Assembly: GCF_030272615.1 (NCBI RefSeq)
Contig: NC_081413.1
Location: 559,277,945 to 559,341,944 of the forward strand
Direction of reading: 5' to 3'
Origin: Cryptomeria japonica
Taxonomy: Eukaryota; Streptophyta; Pinopsida; Cupressales; Cupressaceae
DNA: 64,000 bases
The notes below the pieces were generated by a model. The model worked only from the letters and a program-made list of their open reading frames with translations. It searched no databases and was not told where the DNA came from. A program made the position numbers and the translations under genes. This document shows, one piece after another, positions 35,200-48,299 of the stretch. Position 1 is the first letter of the stretch. Each line of letters opens with the position of its first letter.

Positions 35200-36570
35200 C
35201 AAGCGATATATCTTATGAATGCTAGCAAACTTTATCATAAATGTTGCTCTCACGGGAATGACAACTATCAAGGATGATCATCATTGTATTACAAGATTTA
35301 AATCTTGCATTCTTTTTATTGCTAATAATAGCAATTATAATCGGCAGGGGGAAAAGATGTACGTGTACTTATAGTCATCAAACTTCTAAGAATACATGTT
35401 TTATATGCCTTGTTTCAAATGCAACAAATTTTATCTTCTTTAGACGAAGGCAAAATTAAAACAACTCATTGGTGCTTAGGTTGTCGTTTCGCACATATGG
35501 AGTATATGCCATGCAACTACAGGGTGAGTGTTTCAGTTTAACACTGGGAAATGCCTTTCACAGACCATATTTCAGATGAAATCCTAGGGCAAGTGTTTAA
35601 AGTTCACAATTCTCAAGTCAGGAAATGTGTGAAGTGACTAATTGGGGAAGAAATTCTATTCCCACAGGCAAGAAGAATCATTTTCCCTCCTCAGTTGCTT
35701 TCTATCTTTTTTATCAAATGCCCTAGATTTGCTTCAATCGTTTGATTCTCTTGAGCTAATTGAAAGTAGGGTTGTAAGAGAAGAATTCATCCCTAGTAAC
35801 AAATTATTGCATGTGGTCCAACATTATGATCTTTGGAGAGGGCAAGCACATATTGGGGGTCTTTTTCCCTGCCATTTTCTCCTCAATCGTCATGCTTATA
35901 TCTCAGTGTATGACAATATTAAACATACTTTGGAAATGTAGAGTATTAGGTTCATTCAACAAGCATTCGATAGACACAATAGGGTCATTGGACAAGATAT
36001 GATAGAAAGAGTTTAAAAAAAAGTCAATTCTCTCTTATTCTTGTTACGCCATGATAATGCAGACTCTGCCCTTGCTCAATGTAATCTGGCTGCTCACAAT
36101 CCTCCTCTCAGGATAATGTTTCTCCATCCCAAGGTGCTCAAGGTCCTCATGCTCATGACAACATTCAACCTCCAATCTTTGACCTGAACAACCCTCCAAG
36201 AACGGGGAATATTGATGATTTACAAACAGCCAGCAACTTAGAAATGTCACCTACACAACAAGTTGGGTTCCCTCAAGAGCAGTAGGATGAAAATGAAGTT
36301 GGCATGCAAGCCATGGAAGAATGAGGATAATTATGATGAATGATTATTTGTGCGGGTAATATGTGAAGACTATTTTGTGACCGCATCCTCTACAATTTTA
36401 TCTACTTCAACCATTTGATATACTGGCCATTTTGTTTTGTATAGAATCACTATGTGATTTTGGCCAATTGAACTATTTTGGTCATGTATGATCTTTGAAA
36501 CAAACTTTGTAATCTATTATATTATATTAATATATTCTATTATTATATTTTTGCAATAGCATTCATTTGA
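35200..36570. other. unassigned remnants
   Basis: Short plus-strand frames only. A Pro/Gln/Asn-rich stretch at about 36080-36290 (SQGAQGPHAHDN, ending FPQEQ and a stop) looks like a protein tail but matches no family I know. Confidence 0.35.
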
Positions 36571-36571
36571 A

Positions 36572-37235
<664 letters not shown>

Positions 37236-38287
37236 TTAAAATGATAGTGCCTGTATGCAGTGAAAATAAATGATGAAAACAATAATATTGAAAGACTAAC
37301 AAAGATCCAACCATAAAACCGTAGCTTAACAATGAAAAGCATCTACCATACACAAATGAAGATACCTAAGATCATGCAAATCAACAAAATAAAGCAAGAT
37401 ATACCATTCACATGTCTAGTAGGGTTTCAATCTCCATTGATGTTGTTTGATATATTTGCTCTCAGATTTTGTGTGCACAAGAGCTCAACAAAGAATAGAA
37501 ATATGGTTAATAGCTTGATCACAAGAAGACTTTATTGCATAAGAGATTAGATTGCACTGATTAAGTGATTAGGGTTGATAATGAAGGACACATCCTCTTA
37601 TATAGAGAACATTGTAAGAAATGGAGGGATAAGATTAAGAGGTGTAAAGATAAATGGTCGGCTAGGATTAAAGGGTAGGTAGAGGAAAATAAATAAATGA
37701 TAAAGAGGGTAGTTAAGAGAAGAATGACATGTGTCATGGGTAGAAAAGGCCAATGAATTAATTACATAAATAAAGATTTATTTAATTAATAGAGGAAGTG
37801 GGATCAATTAAATAAATTTAGGAAAATGACAATTTAAATAAATAAAAGTTTATTTAAACTAGAAAAGGGCTAGAAGAGGATTAATGAATTAATTAATTAA
37901 ATAAAGATTTATTTAATTAATAGAAGACTTAGGATAAAATAATTAAAATAAATAAAATATTTATTTAATTAGACAAGACAATTTTAGGTGTGTACAGTGC
38001 CATGAAGTTCTATGTGGTTTTGATGGTCTTAATTTGGGCTTGGTGGCAGGGGCTCCACCCCCAACCCCACTTTGTACCATGACAAGATGTACGCCAAGGC
38101 ATTTCCCTTTGACCCCACAAAGGGTACTACCCCTTGACCTTGCTAGGGTCATTCCCCCCAAACCCCCATCACACTTATTTGATTTGCCAAGTACAATCCT
38201 GGAAATACAAATTCACAATGTACACTTCCAAGTTTGTTACAGGTCCTGCTTACAATATCACCATCAATCCAGAAAGTCTACCCTAAT
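37236..38287. repeat. AT-rich repeats and C-rich segment, non-coding
   Basis: Contains near-duplicate blocks with AATAAAGATTTATTTAATTAATAGA (about 37750-37800 and 37880-37930, with further partial units), then a C-rich stretch at 38040-38175 (CTCCACCCCCAACCCC, CCCCCCAAACCCCC) resembling parts of plant LTRs. No gene. Confidence 0.5.
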
Positions 38288-38291
38288 GTTA

Positions 38292-38315
38292 GGGTATGTG
38301 CACAAAGATGGTGGT
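38292..38315 (+). repeat. left terminal inverted repeat of Sola-like copy 2
   Basis: 24 bp, GGGTATGTGCACAAAGATGG plus GTGG-like continuation; pairs with 49217-49240. Confidence 0.88.
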
Positions 38316-38639
38316 CAGAAAAGTGGCACTACCTAAAAAACATGAAAAAACAAGCAGCGCGTACGTGGTATTAAAATTTGAAAATGCGTATGCTCTTAGG
38401 TCCATTGTTCCCGAGCCTAAAGAAAGATACCGCATACACGGTATTTTTAGGAAAGTGAGTGCATACGTGGTGTTTTTAGGAAAGTGAGCGCGTACACGAT
38501 TTTAAGTCCTAAAAAACTGTGTATGCGGTACCTGTCAATTTTTTTTTTTAAAAATGACTAAGTCTTATTTTCCCCATGATCGTAGCGTTTTTTCCTCTAT
38601 TTTCTCCATGAAAACGTGAATGGGCTGCCACATTTCTCC

Positions 38640-41259
38640 ACCAAATGCTATGGATCAAGGTTAGTTTTTTTAATTTTTGTCTTTCTTTCTCGTTTATTCA
38701 ATTTATTTTATGTTTTGAATTTAATTTCATTTATTTTGATTAGGTTTTTTTTTTTTTTTTTTGTTTCAAATACTAGATTCTGATAATCCACAACAACAAC
38801 AACAACAACAAGACGCACCTCCTGAAAACCTCAAACAAAACCCACAAGATACACCTCCAGTTCCTCTTTTTGACCGTACACCTGAAACATAGGAGCAATT
38901 GATTGATCAGTTAGGGAAAAACACGTCTAAAATAAATAAACTGGTTAATAAATTGAAAACATCTGATCTTGAGCATCATAAATCCCTCGCTACTAGCCTA
39001 GAAATATTAGCTAGTGGTGCCACAGTCGTTTCCACACAAATTAAAAAATGGGGAAACTTTAGGGATATGTGTCGTCAATACTATGCTAGTGGGTTATCAT
39101 ACGAGGGAGTGAAAAAAAAAATATTAGTAAACAACAAATATGTACCCTTTTTGTTAATCCTAAAACTGGTTAGTCATTACCTCTTAATGCAAAAAGGTTT
39201 CCCATACATTGGTGTACCAATGTGCAGATGAAGAAGCTTTTTTGGCAGAGGTGGTGGATGGTCTTTGATGATCCACCTTGTAATAATTATGAGGTTCCAT
39301 TGTATTTTTTGAGAAAAGTATATTGTGAGTTTGTCCTCAATGTTCAACCAGACTATTTTGACATGAGAGAGTTCCATGGTAGAGGTGGCGGCTCTGCCCA
39401 AGATAGAGCTGGAGCCCGTAGGTAGTTAGCCCCAGAGAGTCACCGCTCCCTAGCACCCAAACCCAAGGTGCATCAGGTTGTCCCAGTAGAGCTAAAAGAG
39501 TTTGATGGAGCTACAAACTCTTCAGGCAGCCACAACATTGACTAGTGTCGTCATCCAACATGGGACACACTTAGCACACCCTCTTGTACTGGATGATGAG
39601 CCATCAGTTTCTCTAGGTGGCAACAAAGAGCCCATTTAGCATGTGTGTGTCAGTCGCTTGGGGATATGCTCAGGGATGGATGACAAGGCCGCTGCAGATG
39701 GATCTACATCTCATTCATGCATGATTTGCGGGAGTAGATGTATAACCCGCATGACTGAGGATGTGGCACTGACAGAGGAGTTGATGGACATGTTGTTTGG
39801 CCATCAACCGCAAACACAAGTGTGTTGATTTGAATTCATAGTATTTTATTTATCAGTCACTTTAAATTTGTAATTACATAAATGAATTTTTATTTATACA
39901 TCGATTTAAATTGATACAAATAATATGCATTTTAGGATGTAGCAGCGGTATCCCATACTCCTCCCACAGTTACTACAACTGCAACTTCGACACCTGAGGT
40001 ATAAATTTTGTAACATATTAAAATAGAATAGTACACTTTGAATTCAAAAAATTTACAAGATATACTAACTATCTGTAATGCTTGGTCCAATTTTTGGTTT
40101 GTAGGTGTTGACAGGGGACCAAATGTCCCAGACTGATGACATCACGCTCTCAACGATCGATTTTGGCCTACAAGGCTATACGGTATCATATTTTGTACAC
40201 CCTTTTTTATGTATTGTTTTGATGGAATATGCAAGTCATTTTATTTTATATTTTTAAAATTATGTTTAATATATTATTTGTACTAATATCTCATGTTAAT
40301 TTTGTTTTTTTAGGGTACTCCCTCCACATCTAGGCCTCATCCTAAGAAAAAGAATTCCTCGAAGACGCCAAAACATGGGAAGAAGGTAATTGAACACATT
40401 TTTAGTTGTACAATTGTTTGAAAATGTTGAAATTGTCTTAGTTGGGATTTTTTGTCTATTTTACATGTACATCGGTCATTGAGCTATACGGATTTGTTGA
40501 ATGCACCTGATTCACCCATGGATCGAGAGAGGGAAGAGGTATGCATCTCTACTTTATTTTCTTTATTTCATGATTATATGCATATGTACATGTGAACTTG
40601 TGATAAATTATAATTTTATAATTTTTTCATACAGGAAATATCCATAGCTGCTTCATCAATGACGAGCCCTCCTCCGTGCATTGGAGAATCATCTCAGGAT
40701 CTGGTACACTTTTGTTTGATATATTACATTAATTGTTTTTAATCTACAATACTTATTATTATATTAATTATATTTAATCTTTGATAATTTTTTGTATAGG
40801 TAATAGTGAAAGTTTCTCCATCGATGGTGAGTGATCCTCAGTCCATTGGAGAAGCATCTCAGGCACCGGTATGTCATTGTTCTCTATATTATAGCTTTTC
40901 AGTGTTTTTGATGTATTAATGTTAGTACATTGTATTAATTGTACATTTGATCTACAATATCCCCCTTCGCGGTTTGGCCATAACGTGGATCCTTTCAAGT
41001 TTGTCTTCAAGAAAACTCCTAAGACTAACAAGGAGAGGAGAGCGAAGACATTAGATTCAACATCAGCTGATGAGGTAATCTACATTTCAATTGCAAAGAA
41101 ATTATAGTTAAATGCATAGTTATGTTGTTAATTATGAACTATTTTCTATAGAATTCTAACTTGGCTTTTGAAATGTGGTTTTGCAGCCATTTATAGAGTC
41201 GCGTACTACATCAAAGAGGCTCGATTTCGATGATCCACACAATTTTAGGATCATATAGT
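38640..41259 (+). pseudogene. accessory gene of the Sola-like transposon, copy 2 (multi-exon, unknown function)
   Basis: The reading starts in a Gln/Pro-rich N-terminus (about 38775-38890), broken by a TAG before EQLIDQLGKNTSKIN. A helical part follows (38899-39110; FRDMCRQYYASGLSYEGV), then after a frame change near 39140 the core WCTNVQMKKLFWQRWWMVFD, DDPPCNNYEVPLYFLRKVY, and a Cys patch SCMICGSRC near 39720. At least seven small exons with GT/AG borders follow: 39936-39998, 40105-40180 (ending DFGLQGYT), 40315-40387, one near 40490-40537, 40636-40704, 40800-40869, and one ending STSADE at 41073. The last exon, 41188-41259, ends KRLDFDDPHNFRII then stop. Copy 1 has the same order. Two breaks in the first part suggest a pseudogene. 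The role is unknown; a DNA-binding or regulatory partner of the transposase is a guess. Confidence 0.7.
40636..40869 (+). repeat. tandemly duplicated exon in the accessory gene
   Basis: Exons 40636-40704 (SMTSPPPCIGESSQDL) and 40800-40869 (SMVSDPQSIGEASQAP) are clear duplicates, each 23 codons in phase 0 with its own intron, so the protein length can change by whole exons. Confidence 0.75.
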
Positions 41260-41774
41260 GTTAGTTGTGGTCATAGAATGACTGATACATGTAGATATAT
41301 TCTACATTTTTATTGTATATCAATTTGGACATGGCATATGTGCCACATTTTTGTAATACTTGTATTGACTTGGCAGGCAAGCCTTTTTTTGATATATATA
41401 TGTTGATATTCGATCCAATAAATGTGTATTGAGTTTATTATTGTGTATTCGTTGTATTTCATGGTTGCCCTTTTATAAAGTTGATTGATCATTTGCCTAT
41501 GTAATCAATAATATGAATATAAACAACAAAAATCTATGATATAAAACATTGCAATCGTGGAATATGATTTGATAAAATTTCTAAAATGTTGAATTAACCC
41601 TATAAAACTCCTTGTATTAAGTTCATTATTGTGTATTTGTTGTATTTGGTGGTTGCCCTTTTATAAATTTAAATGAATATTTGCCTATGTAATCAACAAT
41701 ATGAATATAAACAACAAAAATTGACAATATGAATATAACAAACAATATGTGTGTGGTGTGAGAGCACCCTCATG

Positions 41775-43855
41775 CTCGCAATGGTCAAATTTTGGTTATC
41801 ATGTTTAGGGTCATTTGGATCAAAGATGTAAAAGTTGCTCAATTGTCGTCAAAGTTGTCAAAGTTTGGCTTCATTTAGATAAAAGATGTAAAAGTTGCTC
41901 AGTTGCTGTCAAAGTTGCAAGATAAGCTAGAATTGATTGGATTTGTTGTGTGCACAAACTGATGTCATGAGCACGTCTGGGTGGGTAGGTTTATGCTAGG
42001 CATGCTCCTCTTGTGCATCCCAAAGCGTCAGAACATCGAGAGTCATACCCTACCGACGCGATCTCTCAAGTGCCCTAAGTCCAAAAAATTGTCAAACTTT
42101 GACAAACTATTTCTTCCAATCCAGTAAATATATGATCAATTTGTTTAAACATGTGGGGTCATGTGAGGCTCCTCTACAATGACCTATCTCGGTTTTTGAC
42201 GATTTAGAGCCATTTTCAATTGGTAGCATTTTTTTGCCTGTTGCAAAAACCGTCAGTTGCATGCAATGCAAAGTTGCAAGATAGGCTATAATTGATTAAG
42301 TTTGTTGTGTGCACAAATCCACATCATGAGTGCATCCATGTTGGTAGGTTAATGCTAGGAATGCTCCTCTCATGCATCCCAAAGCATCGGAACGTCGAGA
42401 GTCATACCCTACCGACGCGATCTCTCAAGTGCCCTGAGTCCAAAAAATTGTCAAACTTGGACGAACTGTTTCTTCCAATCCAGGACACGTATGATCAATC
42501 CATTTACACCTGTGGGGTCGTGTGAGGCTCCTCTACAATGGCCTATCTAGGTTTCTGACGACTCAGAGTCATTTTCAATTGGTAGCATTTTTTTGTGTGC
42601 TACAAAAACTGCTAGTTACATGCATTGCAAAGTTGGAAGATAGGCTAGAATTGATTCAGTTTGTCGTGTGCACAAACCAATGTCATGAGGGCATCTGGGT
42701 GGACAATTTTACACTAGGAATTCTTATGCATCCCAAAGTGTCAGAACGTCGAGAGTCATACCCTACCGGCATGATCTCTTAAGTGCCCTAAGTCCAAAAA
42801 AATGTCAAACTTTGACGAACTGTTTCTTTCAATCCAAGACACATATGACGATTCGTTTGAACCTGTGGAGTTGCATGAGGCTCCTCTACAATGACCTATC
42901 TCGGTTTTTTATGAATCAGAGCCATTTTCAATTGGTAGCATTTTTTTGCCTCCTGCAAAAATCATCAGTTGCATGCAATGCAAAGTTGCAAGATAGGGTA
43001 GAATTGATTTGGTTTGTCCTGTGCACAAACTGACGTCACGAGCGTGTTCGAGTGGGTAGGTTTACGCTAGGCATGCTCCTTTGATACATCCCAAAGCACC
43101 GAAATGTCAAGAGTCGTACCCTACCGGCACGATCTCTTAAGTCCCATAAGTCCAAAAATTTGTCAAACTTTGACGGACTATTTCTTCTAATCCAGGACAT
43201 ATATGATCGATCCGTTTGAACCTATGGGGTTGCGTGGGGCTCTTCTACAATGGCCTATCTTGGTTTTTGACGAATCTAAGCCATTTTCAATTGGTAGCAT
43301 TTTTTTGCCTGCTGCAAAAATCGTCAGTTGCATGCAATGCAAAGTTGCAAGATAGGCTAGAATTGATTTGATTCATCGTGTGCACAAAACAATGTCATGA
43401 GTGTGTTTGAGTGGATAGGTTTACGCTAGGCATGCTCCTCTCATGGATCCCAAAGTACTAGAACATCGAGAGTCATACCCTACCATCGCTATCTCTCAAG
43501 TGCCTTGAGTCCAAAAAATTATCAAACTTTGACAGACTGTTTCTTCCAATCTAGGACACATATCATCAATCCGTTTGAACTTGTGGGGTCGTGTGAGGAT
43601 CCTCTACAATTGCCTATCTTGGTTTCTAATGACTCGGAGCCATTTTCAATTGGTAGCATTTTTTTGCCTGCTGCAAAAATCGTCAGTTGCATGCAATGCA
43701 AAGTTGCAAGATAGACTAGAATTGATTATGTTCGTCTTGTGCACAAACCAACATCACGAGTGCATCTAGGTGGGTAGGTTTACGCTAGGCATTCTCCTCT
43801 CATGCATCCCAAAGCGCCGAAATGCCAAGAGTCATACCCTACCGACATGATGTAC
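41775..43855. repeat. satellite-like tandem array, ~359-bp unit, about 5.4 copies
   Basis: The marker GTTGCAAGATAGGCTAGAATTG recurs at 41914, 42273, 42632, 42985, 43344 and 43703, giving spacings of 359, 359, 353, 359 and 359. Each unit also holds GAGAGTCATACCCTACCG, CCATTTTCAATTGGTAGCAT and TTGCATGCAATGCAAAGTTG. The lead-in (41810-41913) has two shorter ~64-bp repeats with AGATGTAAAAGTTGCTCA. Short frames within units are not conserved between units, so it is non-coding. It lies between the two convergent genes of the transposon. Confidence 0.93.
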
Positions 43856-44114
43856 AAGTTGCTTGGCAATTTTTTTGACAACTTTTTTGACAATAATGAC
43901 AATTTTTGTTCAAATTGTATCTAGACTCAATCTATGACTCTTATGACCCGGCAATGACTCAAATAATTATCCATGATTATACAAGAATCAAGAATTCTCA
44001 TGATTGACCTTATCAATAATGGTCATGATTGACCTTATCACATCACATAAACTCAAAACATAGTCACAAAACATAGACACACAAAATAGTCACAAAACAT
44101 TGTCACATATTATT

Positions 44115-44365
44115 CAAAAATTTGCCTCTAAATATGTTCAAATCAGCTCTTGGCTATTTAAATATAGAAATAAATGTCTTACAAATCATCTCATGGGGTT
44201 TTATACAAAATTTGACATTACAATATGTGCGATTCAGCTCATCGCCATTTTAATATACAAAATTTGGCATCTAAATATGTACAAATCAGTTCATTGCCAT
44301 TTAAATATACAAAATTATGCCCCTAAACATGTACAAATCAGCTCATGGACATTTATATATACAAA
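44115..44365. repeat. tandem repeats, ~52-bp unit
   Basis: Four imperfect copies around AAATATGTACAAATCAGCTCAT (marker AAAATTT near 44117, 44207, 44259 and 44311), just downstream of the transposase stop. Confidence 0.8.
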
Positions 44366-44436
44366 AAATGAATATAAAACAATTCATCGACGATATATAA
44401 AAAAATCTCAAAATCATTCTACTCTAAACCGTAGAA

Positions 44437-47259
44437 TCAATCAAGTGAGCCTTTAGGATTGACTCTAACCTGTATTGTGTCAAGTATTGCCTCGTGGTCA
44501 CATTCATGAGCTTTCCATAAAATCTTGTTATGAGGTCTACCACGATACTTCATCAAATAAATATTTGTTGCAACAACAAGGTTAGAGAAATGAAGAATAT
44601 GTCTGTGTGTTTCAAAGTCCTTGAACAACCAAACATCAAAATTCTTGATAGGGTATCTCCTAAGCCATGTTCTTGTCATGACAACAGACCCTATTGGGTA
44701 CTCAATACCCTCTCTGTCAATGATTGTGGTTGTCAATTTTCTTTTAGGCTCAACACAATGACACAAATAGTAATTCATTCCTTCTTCATTGTTCTCTTCT
44801 ACAAAAACTGCATACACATGACCTGCATATTATAAAGTGATAATTAATACCAAAAATAAAGTGTGATGTACAAAAAATGAACCAAAAAAAATACTTGCAA
44901 AAAAATTAACTCAAAAAATCACCTGAATCCACTAGGTCGGATACATGGTCAAAATCCATTAATGTCTCCATCTGGATCAATTGTAGTGCTTTGGGAATTT
45001 GATATGTATCAATGGGAACCAACAGTCTAGAAGACCATTTGTCAACCCACTCTTGTGATTGGCATTCTTCCCACAAATAATACATGCGTGAAGAGCAAAA
45101 ACATACCATCTGTCTCGTATAAATTACTAGTGAACTTGCATTTGAACTCATGTCACTCAATCCTACAACTGTACAACAATCTAGATAGTTTTCAATGTTA
45201 GATTCAGTGATCAACCAAAAATATCTACGAAGCATTGAAGTACCTAGATACCTAGATCCATCATAGAGTTACACCATCACACAATTGTTTCTGCATCTCT
45301 CAACTCAGCACCGCCTTCATATTTCAATTCTTCTCTAGCTAGGGCTCTTTTTACACATGCTCCTGCACCATCGTGCTCTCCCTTACCATATCCATCCTTA
45401 GTAAAATTTCAAAAATGTTGTACACTGCTTGTCATATGCATACTTGTCAACCAATCAAACATCCTTGCATTCTTGAATTGTGTGGTGCAATTATCTGACC
45501 ATATTAAGTGTCAGTTGTATTGTATGTTTCTTTCTTTTAAATTATCATAGAAAACTTTAAAGCATCCTTGTACAAACTCCGATGAATGAGTACGATCATC
45601 ACTTATGTAGAAGTGATACTCTCTTACAACCTTTCTATCATCCTCTGTGCTATCATCTGCATGCATGAATGTTATGTGTACAAGAATAGAAACTTGTGTA
45701 GAATGATAATACATAGATTGCACTTCATTTTGAGGTTGTAGTGTATAATTTTTAGCAAAATCAACAATAGAGACAATGGCGCCAAGAGGAAATGTGTCCT
45801 TACATAACTTGAATTGCTCATCTAACCATCGAGCTCTATGTGTATGCATTATGTACTCATAAACTAGTTTCTCTTGAAACATTTTCATAAATTCAGCTAC
45901 ACATATATCATTTTTCACTAACTCACATATCTTCAAATCTTTTCCATCTTTAACTCCATATGTGACTGTCTTGTATTTTCCAAAAGAAACTAGTTTCCTA
46001 CCAATTTCATGTGTGCTCTCCAAATGTACACATCTTGGTAAACGTTGCAAACCACCATATATAGCACAAGAACCTTCCAAACAAGGCATCTTATAATAAA
46101 TGCAACCATCATGTCTATTACATAGCACACTTGAAATAAATTCTCTTACTGACTTAGGAGGTGCTTGTATATTGCATTCCTGCAAAACATTGTGTGCAAA
46201 GTAGAACAAATATGACGAAAAATATCATAGTGCATGGAAAATTCAAGATGCATCCTACAACAACACGTGGTGCATACATGATTAATCTTAATATAAAAAG
46301 GTTTTGCCATTTCAAAAAATCTTTGATAAATTCTTATTTGAGGAAACTTTTCAAGGAATCTTTCATAAAATTTTGTTTGAGTCATATCCAAATAGTGTTT
46401 GGCATGTGGCTCATGATTTGTAGACCCGATTCGTCTTCTAACAACATCTCTTTGGTTGGGCGAAACTATTGCCTTGTCATGCCAAAATTTTTTAATTAAT
46501 GTTCTTAGTGAATCAACAACAACCTTGTCTTTGCGTGGTAGTCTACCCGAGAATGACCAAAGAGAATTATTGTTAGGTTCCTCTATTTTTTCTCACCTCT
46601 GTAATGCTTTACTTAATGTTGTTCTACTAACATTTCACGACTTACTTGTTTTTCTTATCAAACGATCTTTTTTTAATTTTCTTGCTCATTATGATTGATG
46701 TAATGACACGTCGAGTAACATTAGAATCTTTGGTACGTGATTTTGAACCAATAGCTTGATATGCATCAAATAGATTTCTCACAATAGTTCTTTCCCTGTT
46801 ACTTTCAGATGATCTTAGGCCTAGAATTTTCATTGTCTCACTAAAATTCAAATTTTTAATCATTTGAATAATTAATTGACATCTTGTGGTTTGATTTAAG
46901 TTTTCAAAATAGTTTTGCCATATTCTTTTAACCATTCTCCTACAAGTTCGTTCATTCATTTTATTGGGCATTGGCTTCAATATATTCTCATCAATGTCAA
47001 TTAGATACTTTGGTCTCCTACGAATGATTCTAGGAGGTGTTAACATCAGTGCATTGTGTACACTCAATTCATCAAATAGAGCAGGTGTATGTTCATCATG
47101 TAATTGATTATTCAATGTGGTCTCTTCTTCAATTGCATTAGGTTCATACGGTAAATCAAATGTATCTTCTTCAAATGCATTAGGTGAATTATGTTCGTTT
47201 GGTAAATAGAATTGAGATGTTGAGGATGACATACCTTCTTGTCCCATTGTTCTCGTCAC
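44437..47259 (-). pseudogene. DDE-like transposase of the Sola-like element (decayed)
   Basis: The frame from ATG 47259 has an Asn/Glu-rich N-terminus and a basic helical region (RRMVKRIWQNYFENLNQTTR). After frame breaks near 46640, 46535 and 46200 come FLEKFPQIRIYQRFFEMAKP and a Cys/His cluster HVCTTCCCRMHLEF (zinc-binding-like). Frame 46209-45511 holds CNRHDGCIYYKMPCLEGSCA and VSIVDFAKNY (first Asp, residue 150), then YHFYISDDRTHS. After a stop at 45511 come IWSDNCTTQFKN (second Asp) and YGKGEHDGAGACVKRALARE (third acidic residue, Glu or Asp). The C-terminus (45235-44906) splices at 44921 to 44823-44437 (VYAVFVEENNEEG to PKGSLD). At least four breaks: a pseudogene. It would cut and join the element ends. 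The same DFAxNY / GKG..DG pattern is one I associate with transposases known from cnidarians and mosses. Confidence 0.72.
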
Positions 47260-47439
47260 GTAATTTTTTCATACACTGCTTTTGTCTTTCCTTTTCAGTC
47301 TCTCGTTGTTCCATCTTATCATTGTTTTTTTGAATCAAAACTATTAAACAATCACAATAATATTGACAAAACTAATAAGAACAACAATTCAATCATTTGA
47401 AATCATGCAAAAACAAAAAATTTACTTACTTCTATGTAT

Positions 47440-47660
47440 AAAACAGTGATAGAAGTGCAGACACAGTTGCAGTGGGGCCTTCAACGACCTCAAAAACTTC
47501 TTTTGAGGTCGTTGAGGCTCTTGGGCAAATAAAACTATGTCTAAGTACCGTGTATGCGTTGTTAGTCCCTAAAATGTTGGCAAGCCCAACGATATATTTT
47601 TTTCACCACGCACGCGCTCCTACGCCTTAAAAATGTTATGGTAGGGCAACGAACTAATAG
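47440..47660. other. subterminal inverted repeat region near transposase start
   Basis: Holds a hairpin made of TTCAACGACCTCAAAA and TTTTGAGGTCGTTGA (47480-47516), and CCACGCACGCGCT near 47608, inverted relative to AGCGCGTACGTGGT near 38358. These may be transposase binding sites; no experimental basis. Confidence 0.5.
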
Positions 47661-47696
47661 GCCTAAACACTATTTGTAGTAAAGAAAATGTGAAGG

Positions 47697-47772
47697 AAAA
47701 GGGAGGGAGGGAGAGAGGGAGAGAGGGAGAGGGAGAGAGAGAGGGAGAGAGGGAGAGGGGAGAGAAAGAGTG

Positions 47773-47818
<46 letters not shown>

Positions 47819-48041
47819 GCACAATGGGTTTTGTACATTGAGTCAAATGCTAATTCTATCAAGGAAAGCATAGCCTCTCGGGCTCAAACTGTGGACCTTG
47901 GGATTATTTGGTCTACTGTTCTTCCAAATGGTGACCACTACATGGCATACCTTATTGCAATACAACAATATAAAGTAAGGGAGATAAAGGGGGTAGGGAG
48001 AGAGAAAGAGTAGGGAGGGAGAGAAGAGAGAGAGGGATGGG

Positions 48042-48085
<44 letters not shown>

Positions 48086-48265
48086 GAGAGGGAGAGAAAG
48101 AGAGAAAGAGAGGAACCCTGCACGCACTTGAGAGGGGGAGAGAGGGAGACAATACACATACACACACACATATGTGTGTATATATATACTTAATATATTA
48201 TATATATTATATATATTATATATTATATGTATATACACATTATATATACAATATCATATTACACA
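47697..48265. repeat. (GA)n microsatellites and (TATA) tract
   Basis: Two purine-only GA/GGGA blocks (47697-47814 and 47990-48110) separated by about 170 bp of unique sequence, then a CA/TG and TATATAT tract to 48265. The long frames here are low-complexity artefacts. Confidence 0.9.
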
Positions 48266-48299
48266 TATTATACACACTCCCAAATTTTAAACAAAAGTA

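Noticed and set aside
38034-38336. 100-codon Pro-rich frame crossing 38292
   Set aside because: It crosses the transposon border and GTTA duplication, so it cannot be an old gene; it reflects C-rich repeat DNA.
38292-38340. CACTA-type end at CACTACC (38328)
   Set aside because: I first considered CACTACC as a CACTA terminus, but no 3-bp duplication fits and the longer inverted repeat with a perfect 4-bp duplication lies outside it at 38292 and 49240.
42292-43769. Several 60-90-codon frames in the 41.8-43.9 kb region
   Set aside because: They recur because the DNA is a 359-bp tandem array; frames are not kept in phase across all units.
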